Shown: positions 52,441-61,311, counted from the first letter of the stretch. The stretch: 64,000 bases of DNA from Pseudoprimorskyibacter insulae (GCF_900302505.1 NZ_OMOJ01000012.1:1-64000), one strand, 5' to 3'. Numbers and translations are program-made. The notes: generated by a model not told the origin, from the sequence alone.

Positions 52441-52457
52441 CAAGACAGGAACAAACC

Positions 52458-53648
52458 ATGCTGCGCTTTTTTGCGGCCTTCTTTGCAGTTCTGTTGATGC
52501 TTCTTCCCCTGCATGCCGGGGCGCAGAGCACTGACACGGCTGCCCCCGCGATTGACCGCACCGCCACGGGCGGCGCGCAAACCCTCGACGATATTCTGCG
52601 CCGCCAGGCCCAGATCAAGATGGATGACAGTTTCCGGTCGGACAATACCGGCGGAACCTCGGTGCCGCCGCCGAATGGTGCGCCGCTTGGCACGTCATCC
52701 GATTCCGATGTTTGGCGGGCGCTTCGATACAACAAGGCGGATGTCCGGATTAGTACCGCAAACCCCGTCGGCACCGTGCTGATGCAAGACGGCGGGATGA
52801 AATGGTATGAATTCCGCGAAGGGCCGTTGACCCATTACGGCAGCTGGCTGTTGCTGGGCACCATGGCCGCGCTGATCGTCTTCTACCTGCTGCGCGGCCG
52901 TATCCGCATCGACGAAGACATGACGGGCCGCACCGTCACCCGTTTCCAGTTCTTCGAACGCTTTTCCCATTGGCTGCTGGCCGGGTCGTTCATCTTGCTG
53001 GGTGTGACGGGCCTGCTGACCCTGCTGGGGCGGCTTTATATTGCGCCCTACCTGGGCAAGGACGTGAACGCCACCCTGCTGACCGCGTCAAAGTTCATCC
53101 ACAACAACGTGTCTTGGGCCTTCATGCTCGGGCTGATACTCGTGTTCTTCCTGTGGGTCTGGCACAATATCCCGAACCGGCTTGATCTGGTGTGGTTCTC
53201 GCAGGCGGGCGGCATCATCGGCAAAAAGCACCCGCCCGCAAAAAAGTTCAACGCAGGCCAGAAGATCATCTTCTGGTCGGTCATCCTGCTGGGTGGGTCG
53301 ATCTCGATCTCGGGTCTGTCGCTGTTGTTCCCGTTCGAACTGCCGCTGTTCGCCGCATCATTCCACCACCTGAACGATCTGGGCGTGCCGGGCTGGTTTG
53401 GCATGGCCCCGCTGCCCACCGAACTAACGCCGCAGAACGAAATGCAACTGGCGCAGCTGTGGCACGCGATCGTGGCCTTTGTTCTGATGGCGATCATCAT
53501 CGCGCATATCTACATCGGCTCTGTCGGGATGGAAGGTGCGTTTGATGCCATGGGCACGGGCGAGGTAGATGAGGCATGGGCCCATCAGCACCACTCGATC
53601 TGGCTGGACGAAGTCAAAGCCAAAAAGGGTGCGCCCCCGGCGGAATAA
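52458..53648 (+). CDS. fdhC: Formate dehydrogenase, cytochrome b (gamma) subunit
   Basis: The 396-residue protein has an N-terminal signal peptide (to about HAGA, residue 23), a periplasmic stretch of about 110 residues, one helix (WLLLGTMAALIVFYLLRG), then a four-helix cytochrome b556 core with heme histidines in FERFSHWLLAGSF, KFIHNNVSW and LWHAIVAFVLMAIIIAHIYIG. It passes electrons to the quinone pool. The long N-terminal periplasmic segment is typical of FDH gamma subunits of this class. The ATG at 52458 follows CAGGAAC. Confidence 0.92.
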   Translation: MLRFFAAFFAVLLMLLPLHAGAQSTDTAAPAIDRTATGGAQTLDDILRRQAQIKMDDSFRSDNTGGTSVPPPNGAPLGTSSDSDVWRALRYNKADVRISTANPVGTVLMQDGGMKWYEFREGPLTHYGSWLLLGTMAALIVFYLLRGRIRIDEDMTGRTVTRFQFFERFSHWLLAGSFILLGVTGLLTLLGRLYIAPYLGKDVNATLLTASKFIHNNVSWAFMLGLILVFFLWVWHNIPNRLDLVWFSQAGGIIGKKHPPAKKFNAGQKIIFWSVILLGGSISISGLSLLFPFELPLFAASFHHLNDLGVPGWFGMAPLPTELTPQNEMQLAQLWHAIVAFVLMAIIIAHIYIGSVGMEGAFDAMGTGEVDEAWAHQHHSIWLDEVKAKKGAPPAE

Positions 53649-53705
53649 TCAGGGCCAGCGACCCAGTGCGGGCGCGACTTTGCAGCGAAAGAGAGTGATC
53701 GAGAT

Positions 53706-53831
53706 ATGAAAGCAATGTTGACAGGCTTTGCCGCGCTGATCGTGATAGGCGTCGGGGCTTGGTACGGTCTGAGCCAAGCCGGGTTTTCGTCCCAGCAGGT
53801 TTACTCGGGCGCGAATGTTCGGTTGGACTAA
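53706..53831 (+). CDS. 41-aa single-helix membrane protein at end of fdh operon
   Basis: This small frame starts ATGAAAGCAATG and encodes MKAMLTGFAALIVIGVGAWYG (residues 1-21), then LSQAGFSSQQVYSGANVRLD. One hydrophobic helix fills residues 4-20. The C-terminus would be in the periplasm by the positive-inside rule. It lies 57 bases after fdhC and 58 before the response regulator start, with a GAGAG-type site upstream. It could be a subunit or stabiliser of the formate dehydrogenase membrane complex. Confidence 0.6.
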   Translation: MKAMLTGFAALIVIGVGAWYGLSQAGFSSQQVYSGANVRLD

Positions 53832-53889
53832 TCCCCGGCAGGCCGAGTAGACATAGGGGATGACCATCGCGGACGTATACGGAGGCACC

Positions 53890-55194
53890 ATGTCGGGCGC
53901 GTCGATCCTTGTGATCGACGACGAACCGGGCATGCGCAATTTCCTGACCAAGATTCTGGGAACGCGGGTGAAACGCGTTGAACAGGCGGCCTCGGCCAAG
54001 GAAGCCAGCCAAAAGCTGGACGAGGCGCATTTTGATCTGGTCGTTCTGGACAATATCATGCCCGGCGGCACCGGCCTTGATTGGGTGACCGAACAGCGCC
54101 GCAAAGGGTTTTATGCCGACGCGATCCTGATCACAGCCTATGCCGATCTGGATACGGCGATCACCGCGTTGCGGGCCGGGGTCAGTGATTTTGTGCTGAA
54201 ACCCTTTGGCGCGAACCAGATCCTTGGGGCGGTCAGCCGCGCCTTGGACCGCAAGTATCTGCGCCGTGACAACGCGCTTTTGCGGCGCGAGCTATACGCC
54301 GATACCGGGCGCGGCCAGTTGCTGGGCAAGTCCGAAGCCTTGGCCACCGTCCGAGCGATGATCGAAAAGCTGGCGGGCCTGACGACCCCGGTGCTGTTCA
54401 CTGGCGAAAGCGGCACGGGCAAGGAACTGGCCGCGCGTCATTTGCACAGCCTGTCTGACCGGCGGGACAATCCTTTTGTCGCGGTGAACTGTGCGGCAAT
54501 CGCCCCTGACCGGATCGCGACCGAGTTGTTCGGCGTGATGGAAAGTGATGAGCGGCTGAAACCGGGGCTGTTGCTGTTGGCCGACGGCGGGACGCTGTTT
54601 CTGGACGAAGTGGCGCAAATGCCGGACCAGCTTCAGGCGGCACTGCTGCGCGTACTGGAAGATCGCAAGGTTCGCCCGGTTGGGGCTGAACGGGAAATCC
54701 CGCTGAACCTGCGGTTCTTGTTTGCTACGAATGCCGATCTGCAAAAGGCCGTGGCCGAAGGCCGGTTCCGGGCTGATCTGTTTCACCGCATGAACGTCAT
54801 GCAGATCAAGATGCCACCGCTGAAGGACCGGTCTGAAGATATCGTCGAACTGGCCGCAATGTTCATGACGCATTTTTCTGTCAGCATGGGCATGCCGCCT
54901 TTGCCGCTGGATGACAGCACCTTGCTAAAGCTGCGCCGCTACGATTGGCCGGGCAATGTGCGCGAATTGAAAAACCTGATCGAACGCTCGGTGATCCTTG
55001 GGGCATTCCCCGAAGAGTTTGCGGGCAACGGCGGGTTTTCAGGGGCCGAAGCGATTGAGAACCTAGATCTGGTCGTACAGCGCCACATCATGCACCTGCT
55101 GGATATGTGCGATGGAAACCGGGCCGAAGCCGCAAGGCGCCTAGGCGTGTCGCGCAAGACGATTGACCGGAAACTCGCCGCCTGGTCCATGTGA
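53890..55194 (+). CDS. NtrC-type response regulator lacking GAFTGA
   Basis: The 434-residue protein has a receiver domain (phosphoacceptor about D54, VVLDNIMPGG), an AAA+ domain (Walker A GESGTGKE near 172, ADGGTLFLDE near 236) and a Fis-type helix-turn-helix (AEAARRLGVSRKTIDRKL) at the end. Between ELFG and ADGGTLF, where sigma-54 activators carry GAFTGA, it reads VMESDERLKPGLLLL and is shortened. It therefore probably does not engage sigma-54, like R. capsulatus NtrC or HupR. GGAGGCACC precedes the ATG. It is coupled to the kinase gene by overlap. Confidence 0.9.
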   Translation: MSGASILVIDDEPGMRNFLTKILGTRVKRVEQAASAKEASQKLDEAHFDLVVLDNIMPGGTGLDWVTEQRRKGFYADAILITAYADLDTAITALRAGVSDFVLKPFGANQILGAVSRALDRKYLRRDNALLRRELYADTGRGQLLGKSEALATVRAMIEKLAGLTTPVLFTGESGTGKELAARHLHSLSDRRDNPFVAVNCAAIAPDRIATELFGVMESDERLKPGLLLLADGGTLFLDEVAQMPDQLQAALLRVLEDRKVRPVGAEREIPLNLRFLFATNADLQKAVAEGRFRADLFHRMNVMQIKMPPLKDRSEDIVELAAMFMTHFSVSMGMPPLPLDDSTLLKLRRYDWPGNVRELKNLIERSVILGAFPEEFAGNGGFSGAEAIENLDLVVQRHIMHLLDMCDGNRAEAARRLGVSRKTIDRKLAAWSM

Positions 55195-57173
55195 ACGCCA
55201 TGCAGAGGGGAACGCTTTTGACCTCTGTTCGGCTGCGGCTTCTGGTGCTGGCACTGGCACCGCTGATCGTGCTGATGCCCTTGCTTTTGCTGCTGGGCAT
55301 GACCCGCTGGACGGCGGATTATGACAAGGTATTGATCGCCAACGTCGAAAGCGATCTGCGGATTGCTGAACAGTATCTGGCCCGGATCATGGCCGGCACC
55401 GGCGAAGAGCTGAAAGGCGTGTCGGAATCGCTGGAATTCGCGATTGAGCTTCAGAAACAGCCCGACAACCGGCGACCCTTCTTTGACCGTAAGAAGGCCG
55501 AGCTGGGCCTCGATTTTCTGTACTACCTGCCCATGAAAGATGTCGGCACTGCCGGGGATTGGCCGGTGATCGCTTCGGCGGTGAAAGGGCGCGGGGATAC
55601 GCGGATCGACATTTTCGGGGCTGAGCAATTGGTTGCCCTTGCCCCCGGCCTGTCCACCCGCGCCCGGATTGAACTGATCGAGACCGAAGCCGCCGTGCCA
55701 ACATCCCGCCGCGTCGAAGATCGTGGTATGGTCGTGCATTCGGCCAGCCCGGTGCATCTGGCGGGCAAAGAGGGCGTCTTGGTCGGTGGTATCCTACTGA
55801 ATCGCAACCTTGATTTCATCGACAGCATCAACGCGCTTGTCTACCTGAACGCGGTCACGGGCGGCGACCGGCAGGGGACGGCGACCCTGTTTCTGGACGA
55901 TGTGCGGGTCTCGACCAATGTGCGCCTGTTCGAAGATGTGCGCGCCTTGGGCACACGGGTGTCGGCGGCGGTGCGAGGGCAGGTGCTTGGTGCGGGGGAA
56001 ACTTGGCTCAACCGCGCGTTTGTGGTGAACGAATGGTATATCTCAGGCTATCTGCCGATTACCGACAGTTTCGGGGATCGGGTTGGCATGCTTTATGTCG
56101 GGTTCCTTGAGGCCCCGTTTTCCACCGCCAAACGTCAGGCCTTTCTTTGGATGCTAGCGGCATTCTTCGCGGTTCTGCTGCTGTCCGCACCGGTGTTCTT
56201 CTGGATGGCCAAGGGTATTTTTGCGCCGCTGGAAAAGATGATCAACACCATGCGCCGCGTGGGGCAGGGGAACCTGTCGGCCCGGATTGGCCCGGTGGGC
56301 CAGCGCAATGAAATCGGGCAAGTGGCCGGGCATTTGGATGGTCTGCTTGATCAGGTGCAGGACCGGGACCAACGGCTGCGCGCTTGGGCGTCTGAGTTGA
56401 ATGAACGGGTCGAGGAACGCACCTCGGAACTGCGCGAAGCGAACCAAAAGCTGGAAGAAACCTATCGCCAACTGGTCATGAGCGAAAAGCTCGCTTCGAT
56501 CGGGGAAATCACCGCAGGCGTCGCGCATGAAATCAACAACCCGGTCGCAGTGATCCAAGGCAATCTGCATGTCCTGCATGAGGTTCTTGGCCCCGATGCC
56601 GCGCCGGTGGAAACCGAAATCCGCCTGATTGACCAGCAGGTCGCCCGCATCAAAGCCATCGTTGGCAAGCTGCTGAAATTCGCGCGGCCCGGCGAATTTA
56701 CCGATGACGATGAATCGGTCTCCTTGCGCCCGGTGATCGAAGACTGCCTTGTTCTGGTCGATCACGTCCTGACCAAAGGTCAGATCAACGTGACCTGTGA
56801 TCTGCAAGACGCGCCGCCCGTGCGGGTCATTCCCGGCGAAATGCAGCAAGTGGTGATTAACCTGATCGTCAACGCCGCCCAGGCGATGGACAACCGTGGG
56901 GATCTGGCGCTGAAGCTGCGGCCCGAGGTGCGCGACGGCGTCGATGGCGCGGCCCTGAGCGTGTGCGATTCCGGGCCGGGTGTGCCCGAGGACAAGATCG
57001 GATCGGTGTTTGATCCGTTCTTTACCACCAAGCTGGGCGAAGGCACGGGGCTTGGCCTGTCGATCTGCCAGACCATCGTTCAAAGGTCGGGCGGGATTAT
57101 CTCGGCGCGCAATTGTCCTGAAGGCGGGGCCGAATTCACAGTTTGGCTGCCTGCGGTAGACCAGCCCCAATAA
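55191..57173 (+). CDS. Membrane sensor histidine kinase
   Basis: The 660-residue kinase has a membrane helix near residues 12-38, a large periplasmic sensor region (about 40-305, Cache-like), a second helix near 315-340, HAMP and coiled-coil segments, and the dimerisation/phosphoacceptor box with H446 in GVAHEINNPVAVIQG. The ATPase part has NLIVNAAQAM (N box), CDSGPGVPED (G1), FDPFFTTK (F box) and GTGLGLS (G2). It should phosphorylate the response regulator encoded just upstream, with which it overlaps by 4 bases. Its signal is unknown; formate or an oxyanion is plausible from position. Confidence 0.92.
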   Translation: MNAMQRGTLLTSVRLRLLVLALAPLIVLMPLLLLLGMTRWTADYDKVLIANVESDLRIAEQYLARIMAGTGEELKGVSESLEFAIELQKQPDNRRPFFDRKKAELGLDFLYYLPMKDVGTAGDWPVIASAVKGRGDTRIDIFGAEQLVALAPGLSTRARIELIETEAAVPTSRRVEDRGMVVHSASPVHLAGKEGVLVGGILLNRNLDFIDSINALVYLNAVTGGDRQGTATLFLDDVRVSTNVRLFEDVRALGTRVSAAVRGQVLGAGETWLNRAFVVNEWYISGYLPITDSFGDRVGMLYVGFLEAPFSTAKRQAFLWMLAAFFAVLLLSAPVFFWMAKGIFAPLEKMINTMRRVGQGNLSARIGPVGQRNEIGQVAGHLDGLLDQVQDRDQRLRAWASELNERVEERTSELREANQKLEETYRQLVMSEKLASIGEITAGVAHEINNPVAVIQGNLHVLHEVLGPDAAPVETEIRLIDQQVARIKAIVGKLLKFARPGEFTDDDESVSLRPVIEDCLVLVDHVLTKGQINVTCDLQDAPPVRVIPGEMQQVVINLIVNAAQAMDNRGDLALKLRPEVRDGVDGAALSVCDSGPGVPEDKIGSVFDPFFTTKLGEGTGLGLSICQTIVQRSGGIISARNCPEGGAEFTVWLPAVDQPQ

Positions 57174-57200
57174 AAAACGCCCCGCGCAATGGCGGGGCGT
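57172..57200 (-). terminator. Terminator of the PQQ dehydrogenase gene
   Basis: ACGCCCCGC (57177-57185) pairs with GCGGGGCGT (57192-57200) over six bases. The AAAAAA run at 57172-57177 reads as a T-run on the minus strand, so it ends transcription of the dehydrogenase gene; it may also stop the kinase mRNA. Confidence 0.85.
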
Positions 57201-57222
57201 CAGGGGAGCTAATGTCAGGCGA

Positions 57223-58989
57223 TTAGTTCGCGCTGGCCAACTGCTTGGGCAGTTTGAAGGTCCAGACGGTGCCACCTTGGTTCAGGTAGTTCACCTTCTT
57301 GGCAACTTCGCCGCCCCAAAGCGGAACCGCGCCGCCCCAGCCGGACACAACGGTCACAAACTGTTCGCCGTCCAGTTCGTAGGTCACAGGCTGGCCAACG
57401 ATGCCCGAGCCGGTCTGGAACGACCACAGCTTTTCACCGGTTTCGTCATCCAGAGCGATGAACTCGCCTTCGGGGGTGCCAAAGAACACCAGACCGCCAG
57501 CGGTGGTCATCACGCCGCCCCACAGCGGAGCGTCATTCTGATATTCCCACTTCACCGTGCCCGAATCCGGGTCGATGGCCTTGAGCGAACCGATGTGGCT
57601 TTCGAAGATCGGCTTGATGGTAAAGCCAGCACCCAGATAGGCCGCGCCCTTCTTGTAGGAAATCGGCTCGTTCCAGATGTCCATGCCCCATTCGTTCGAC
57701 GGCACATAGAAGTTGCCGGTGCGCTGCGAGAAGGCCATCGGCATCCAGTTTTTGCCACCCAGGAAGGACGGAACAGCAAAGACCATTTCGCCTTTGTCCG
57801 CTTCCAGCGGGTTGCCCGGACGGTTGTCTTCGACAAAGATCGGACGACCGTTTTCGTCGATGCCTTCCGCCCACGAAATGTCCGAAACGAACGGCGTGGC
57901 GCTGACGAATTTGCCGTCTTCGCGGTTCAGAACATAGAAGAAGCCGTTGCGGTCAGCCGTTGCAAAACGTTTGTTGCCGTCGCGGTCGTTGTAGGCCACC
58001 ACTTCGTTCACACCGTCAAAGTCCCAGCCTTCGCGCGGGGTGGTCTGGAAGTGCCACTTGATTTCGCCCGTTGCGGGGTCGATGCCAAGACGCGATGCGG
58101 CATACAGGTTGTCGCCCGTGTTGCCATCGGTCGGCGTGCCAGCGTCGCGCAGGTGCGAGTTCCAAGGCGCGGGGTTGCCGGTGCCGAAGACAAGCGTATT
58201 GGTGTCGGCGTCGTAGGAGCCGCCCAGCCAGGTTGCGCCGCCGCCAGTTTTCCACATATCGCCCGGCCAGGACGCGTTCAGCGTGCCGGTCATGGTGGAT
58301 TCTTCGCCGTTCAGCGTGCCCATGTGACCTTCGATCACCGGACGGGTCCAAACCAGATCGCCGGTTTCGGCGTTGCGGGCCTGTACTTCGCCAACGATCC
58401 CAAATTCACCACCCGAGTTGCCGGTGATAACAAGGCCATCAACGATCAGCGGGGCCGCGGTGTAGGAGTAGCCTTCTTTGTAGTTGGCAATCTTCTTGTT
58501 CCACTTGACGTCGCCGGTCTTCAGATCCAGCGCAACGATACGTGCGTCCAGCGTGCCAAAATAGATGTTGTCGCCATAGATCGCGCCGCCACGGTTGATA
58601 ACGTCGCAGCAGGGCAGAATGCCTTCGGGCAGACGCGCATCGTACTGCCACAGCTCTTTGCCGGATTTCAGGTCGATGGCGTAGAGGCGCGAATACGAAC
58701 CGGTCACATACATGACGCCGTCATGCACCAGCGGCTGGGTTTCCTGACCGCGCTGCTTTTCGCCGCCAAAGCTGAAGGCCCATGCCGGAACCAGGTTCGA
58801 CACGTTGTCCTTGTTCAGCGTATCCATCGACGAGAAGCGCTGTAGGTCACGGCCCATGCCGTTCGTCAGAATGTCACCATGCGTGCTTGCGTCGTTCAGC
58901 AGATCTTGTTCCGTGACGCCAGCGGAGACACCGCCCGCCAGTCCAACGGCCATAATCGCCGCGACTGCGGCGGACATAAACCTGTTCAT
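57223..58989 (-). CDS. PQQ-dependent alcohol dehydrogenase, lanthanide type
   Basis: The 588-residue quinoprotein has a signal peptide (to about residue 23) and an eight-bladed propeller. Visible sites are the vicinal disulfide C127-C128 (PCCDV), metal ligands E195 (GGEFG) and N272 (GNPAPWN), and the catalytic D323. Two residues on is D325 (GWDFDG); this extra Asp marks lanthanide-dependent enzymes such as XoxF and PedH, whereas calcium enzymes have Ala or Ser there. It oxidises alcohols in the periplasm, with electrons to cytochrome c. Substrate range is unknown. GGGAGGAAAA precedes the ATG. Confidence 0.92.
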   Translation of the reverse strand: MNRFMSAAVAAIMAVGLAGGVSAGVTEQDLLNDASTHGDILTNGMGRDLQRFSSMDTLNKDNVSNLVPAWAFSFGGEKQRGQETQPLVHDGVMYVTGSYSRLYAIDLKSGKELWQYDARLPEGILPCCDVINRGGAIYGDNIYFGTLDARIVALDLKTGDVKWNKKIANYKEGYSYTAAPLIVDGLVITGNSGGEFGIVGEVQARNAETGDLVWTRPVIEGHMGTLNGEESTMTGTLNASWPGDMWKTGGGATWLGGSYDADTNTLVFGTGNPAPWNSHLRDAGTPTDGNTGDNLYAASRLGIDPATGEIKWHFQTTPREGWDFDGVNEVVAYNDRDGNKRFATADRNGFFYVLNREDGKFVSATPFVSDISWAEGIDENGRPIFVEDNRPGNPLEADKGEMVFAVPSFLGGKNWMPMAFSQRTGNFYVPSNEWGMDIWNEPISYKKGAAYLGAGFTIKPIFESHIGSLKAIDPDSGTVKWEYQNDAPLWGGVMTTAGGLVFFGTPEGEFIALDDETGEKLWSFQTGSGIVGQPVTYELDGEQFVTVVSGWGGAVPLWGGEVAKKVNYLNQGGTVWTFKLPKQLASAN

Positions 58990-59090
58990 GAGTTTTCCTC
59001 CCTAAAGAAGGCCCTTTGCGACCGTCATCTCGAAGGTCGCCGTTAAGCCGCAATCATGATCGGAAAGCACCGCTTTTTCTGAAATTGGCC

Positions 59091-59165
59091 ATTGGTCGTA
59101 AACGGGTTCCCGCAACCCTGTCCTTTGGTCGTAAGGCACATGCGACCCCCCGTGCTTTGGTCGTA
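59091..59165 (+). promoter_or_regulatory. Three phased TTTGGTCGTA repeats
   Basis: ATTGGTCGTA (59091-59100), TTTGGTCGTA (59124-59133) and TTTGGTCGTA (59156-59165) are direct repeats 33 and 32 bases apart, about three helical turns. They lie in the 227-base region between the dehydrogenase and the binding-protein gene. Related copies occur at 61312 and 61974, in other gaps of the same locus. They are probable sites for a shared activator. Confidence 0.7.
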
Positions 59166-59216
59166 TTTCACAGGCATTTGCCGCGTCGTTATCCTTCTCA
59201 CAAGGGAGGATCATTC

Positions 59217-60188
59217 ATGACCACGTTTTTCAAAGGGCTGGCTGTTGCTGCGGCGCTGCTGTCCACCGCCGCACAGGCCGAAGACCAACCGACGCTGAAG
59301 GCAGCGTTGCAGCTGTCCGGTACGGTTGCATGGGAAGTCGACACGATCAAACACAACGGCTTTGACACACAGGCGGGCTTTTCGCTCGATGTGATGGATG
59401 TCGCTGGCAGTTCTGCCGCGCGTGTGGCCTTGGCCGCCGGTGAGGTCGATATGATCGTCGCCGATTGGCTATGGGTTGCCAGCCAGCGCGCCGAGGGGCG
59501 GGATTACGTGTTTATCCCGTATTCCAAGGCGGTTGGCGGCATCTATGTGCCCAAGGAAAGCGCCGCGACATCGCTGTCGGATCTGGTCGGCGGCAAGATC
59601 GGCATCGCCGGTGGCCCGAATGAAAAAAGCTGGCTGATCTTCCGCGCCTATGCCCAGCAGCAGGCCGGTTTGGACATCGCCGCCGAAACCGAACAGGTGT
59701 TTGGCGCGCCGCCGCTGATTTTCAAATCTGCCCTATCGGGCGAGCTGACGGGCGCGATCAATTTCTGGCACTTCGGGGCCAAGATGGAAGCGGCTGGAAT
59801 GCGCCTGCTGATGTCCACCTCCGAGGCCGCCGTTGCGCTTGGCCTAAACCCCGATACGCCGCTTCTGGGCTATGTGGTGCGCGGTGATGTGATCGAACAG
59901 CACCCCGAAATCGTCGCGGGCATGGTCTCGGCCAGCCGTGCCGCCAAAGATCTTCTGGCCAGCGATTCCGCTGCGTGGGACCGTCTGCGTGATAAGATGA
60001 ACGCCAAGACCGACGCCCAGTTTGAGGCCCTGAAAACCGGTTGGATCGAAGGCATTCCAGCCGCAGGCCCGGTGGCCGAAGAAGACGCGGCCAAGATGCT
60101 GGCGCTGATGGCCTCGCTTGCGGGCGAAGACTTGGTTGGCAAGGCATCGACCTTGCCCGACGGCACCTTCTACGTGCCGGGATCGTAA
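59217..60188 (+). CDS. ABC transporter substrate-binding protein (TauA/SsuA/NMT1-like)
   Basis: The 323-residue protein has a signal peptide (ending AQA-ED near residue 21) and a type II periplasmic-binding fold: LKAALQLSGTVAWEVDTIKHNGFD, then LAAGEVDMIVADWLWVASQRAEG and GKIGIAGGPNEKSWLIFRAYAQQ. Related proteins accompany PQQ alcohol dehydrogenase loci, where substrate is unsettled. It is divergent from the dehydrogenase gene with the phased repeats between. The ATG at 59217 follows AAGGGAGGATC. Longer frames upstream run through the repeats and are rejected. Confidence 0.85.
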   Translation: MTTFFKGLAVAAALLSTAAQAEDQPTLKAALQLSGTVAWEVDTIKHNGFDTQAGFSLDVMDVAGSSAARVALAAGEVDMIVADWLWVASQRAEGRDYVFIPYSKAVGGIYVPKESAATSLSDLVGGKIGIAGGPNEKSWLIFRAYAQQQAGLDIAAETEQVFGAPPLIFKSALSGELTGAINFWHFGAKMEAAGMRLLMSTSEAAVALGLNPDTPLLGYVVRGDVIEQHPEIVAGMVSASRAAKDLLASDSAAWDRLRDKMNAKTDAQFEALKTGWIEGIPAAGPVAEEDAAKMLALMASLAGEDLVGKASTLPDGTFYVPGS

Positions 60189-60194
60189 CCGCCC

Positions 60195-60809
60195 TTGGCC
60201 GGGACGAACCCCATTTTGAAACTCACGCTCTCGGCGGTGCACGCCGGGGGCGTTCCCCTTATTGGGCCGGTGTCACTGTCGGTGGCGCAAGGGGAAACCG
60301 TGGCGCTGACAGGCCCTTCGGGTGTGGGAAAATCGACCCTATTGCGGGTGATTCTGGGCCTTCATGCGGGGTTTGACGGCACTCTGGACGCGCCCCCGAA
60401 CATGGCCGCCGTCTTTCAGGAACCGGTTTTGATGCCGTGGCGGTCGGCGCTTGAAAACCTCACACTGGCAACCCGGATCACACCGGAAGCCGCCCGCGAC
60501 TGGCTAAATGCGGTCGGCCTTGGCGGGATGGAGGAGCATTTTCCCAAGCAGATGTCGCTGGGCCAGCAACGGCGTTTGTCACTGGCGCGCGGCTTTGCCA
60601 CTTCACCGGATCTGCTGCTGATGGATGAGCCGTTTGTCTCGCTTGATCGGGATCTGGCGGACGAGATGATGAGCCTGTTCGAAACCCTGCGCCGCGATCA
60701 TGCGACCACGACCATTCTGGTGACGCATGACCCGGCCGAGGCCGCGCGTTTGGCAACCCGGACGTTGCTGTTGAAAGGGCGCCCCGCGACATTGTCGGAC
60801 GCGCCCTGA
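60195..60809 (+). CDS. ABC transporter ATP-binding protein (TauB/SsuB-like)
   Basis: The 204-residue ATPase has Walker A GPSGVGKST near residue 38, the Q-loop FQEPVLMPWRSALENLTL, signature MSLGQQRRLSLARGFA near residue 119 (degenerate start, MSLGQ) and Walker B LLLMDEPFVSLD. It is short but complete. It lies 6 bases after the binding-protein gene, yet no permease gene follows: the next gene is convergent. The start is uncertain (TTG at 60195 or 60216). Confidence 0.83.
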   Translation: MAGTNPILKLTLSAVHAGGVPLIGPVSLSVAQGETVALTGPSGVGKSTLLRVILGLHAGFDGTLDAPPNMAAVFQEPVLMPWRSALENLTLATRITPEAARDWLNAVGLGGMEEHFPKQMSLGQQRRLSLARGFATSPDLLLMDEPFVSLDRDLADEMMSLFETLRRDHATTTILVTHDPAEAARLATRTLLLKGRPATLSDAP

Positions 60810-60813
60810 TCGG

Positions 60814-61200
60814 TCATTTGGTCAACGTGGCCAAGTAGCTGACGATGAAATCCTGAACTGTCGGATCGGTGATGCCGACGTGGCGCATCTTGGTGCCCGG
60901 CACCAGCGCGTCGTTATCCTCCATCCAGGCGCGCAATGCGCCTTCGGTCCAGACAAAGCCGGCATCGGACAGCGCCTCCGAATAGGGGTAGCCATCGACC
61001 GTCCCAACCGCGCGGCCAAGCACCCCTTCTAGAATCGGGCCATAGCTGGCGCGGTCGGCATCGACGGAATGACAGCGATAGCATTCCTTGTGAAAGAAAT
61101 CTTCGCCAGCCTGGGCTTTGATGGTGTCATATTCACCGGCAAAGCCAGCGCCCGCGACAAGAGTTGAAATCAGGGAAAGCGCGAATGCATGGGCTTTCAT
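60814..61200 (-). CDS. Small class I cytochrome c
   Basis: The 128-residue protein has a signal peptide (ending AGFA near residue 21), heme motif C40-Y-R-C-H44 and likely axial Met in PGTKMRHVG near residue 104. It resembles c-type cytochromes that accept electrons from PQQ dehydrogenases. GAAGGAGGCAGCT precedes the ATG at 61200; a longer frame to 61353 runs through a terminator. It converges on the ATPase gene with 4 bases between stops. Confidence 0.88.
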   Translation of the reverse strand: MKAHAFALSLISTLVAGAGFAGEYDTIKAQAGEDFFHKECYRCHSVDADRASYGPILEGVLGRAVGTVDGYPYSEALSDAGFVWTEGALRAWMEDNDALVPGTKMRHVGITDPTVQDFIVSYLATLTK

Positions 61201-61272
61201 AGCTGCCTCCTTCGGCATTGTTGAATGCCCAGACAATGGCCCGCCGCGCGAATTAACTTGTTGATTTGGATC

Positions 61273-61301
61273 AAAAAAAGGCCCCGACATTGGTCGGAGC
61301 C
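61273..61301 (-). terminator. Terminator of the Sel1/ABC operon
   Basis: On the minus strand GGCTCCGAC (61301-61293) pairs with GTCGGGGCC (61288-61280), with one G-U pair, followed by seven T. It separates the Sel1 gene from the cytochrome c gene. Confidence 0.85.
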
Positions 61302-61311
61302 TTCCTACGAC

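Noticed and set aside
52371-52457. N-terminal extension of FdhC
   Set aside because: The extra 29 residues would be read through hairpins and precede a normal signal peptide; CAGGAAC fits the ATG at 52458.
57277-58845. 522-codon open frame antisense to the PQQ dehydrogenase
   Set aside because: Shadow frame; the minus-strand gene has signal peptide, ribosome site and all PQQ motifs.
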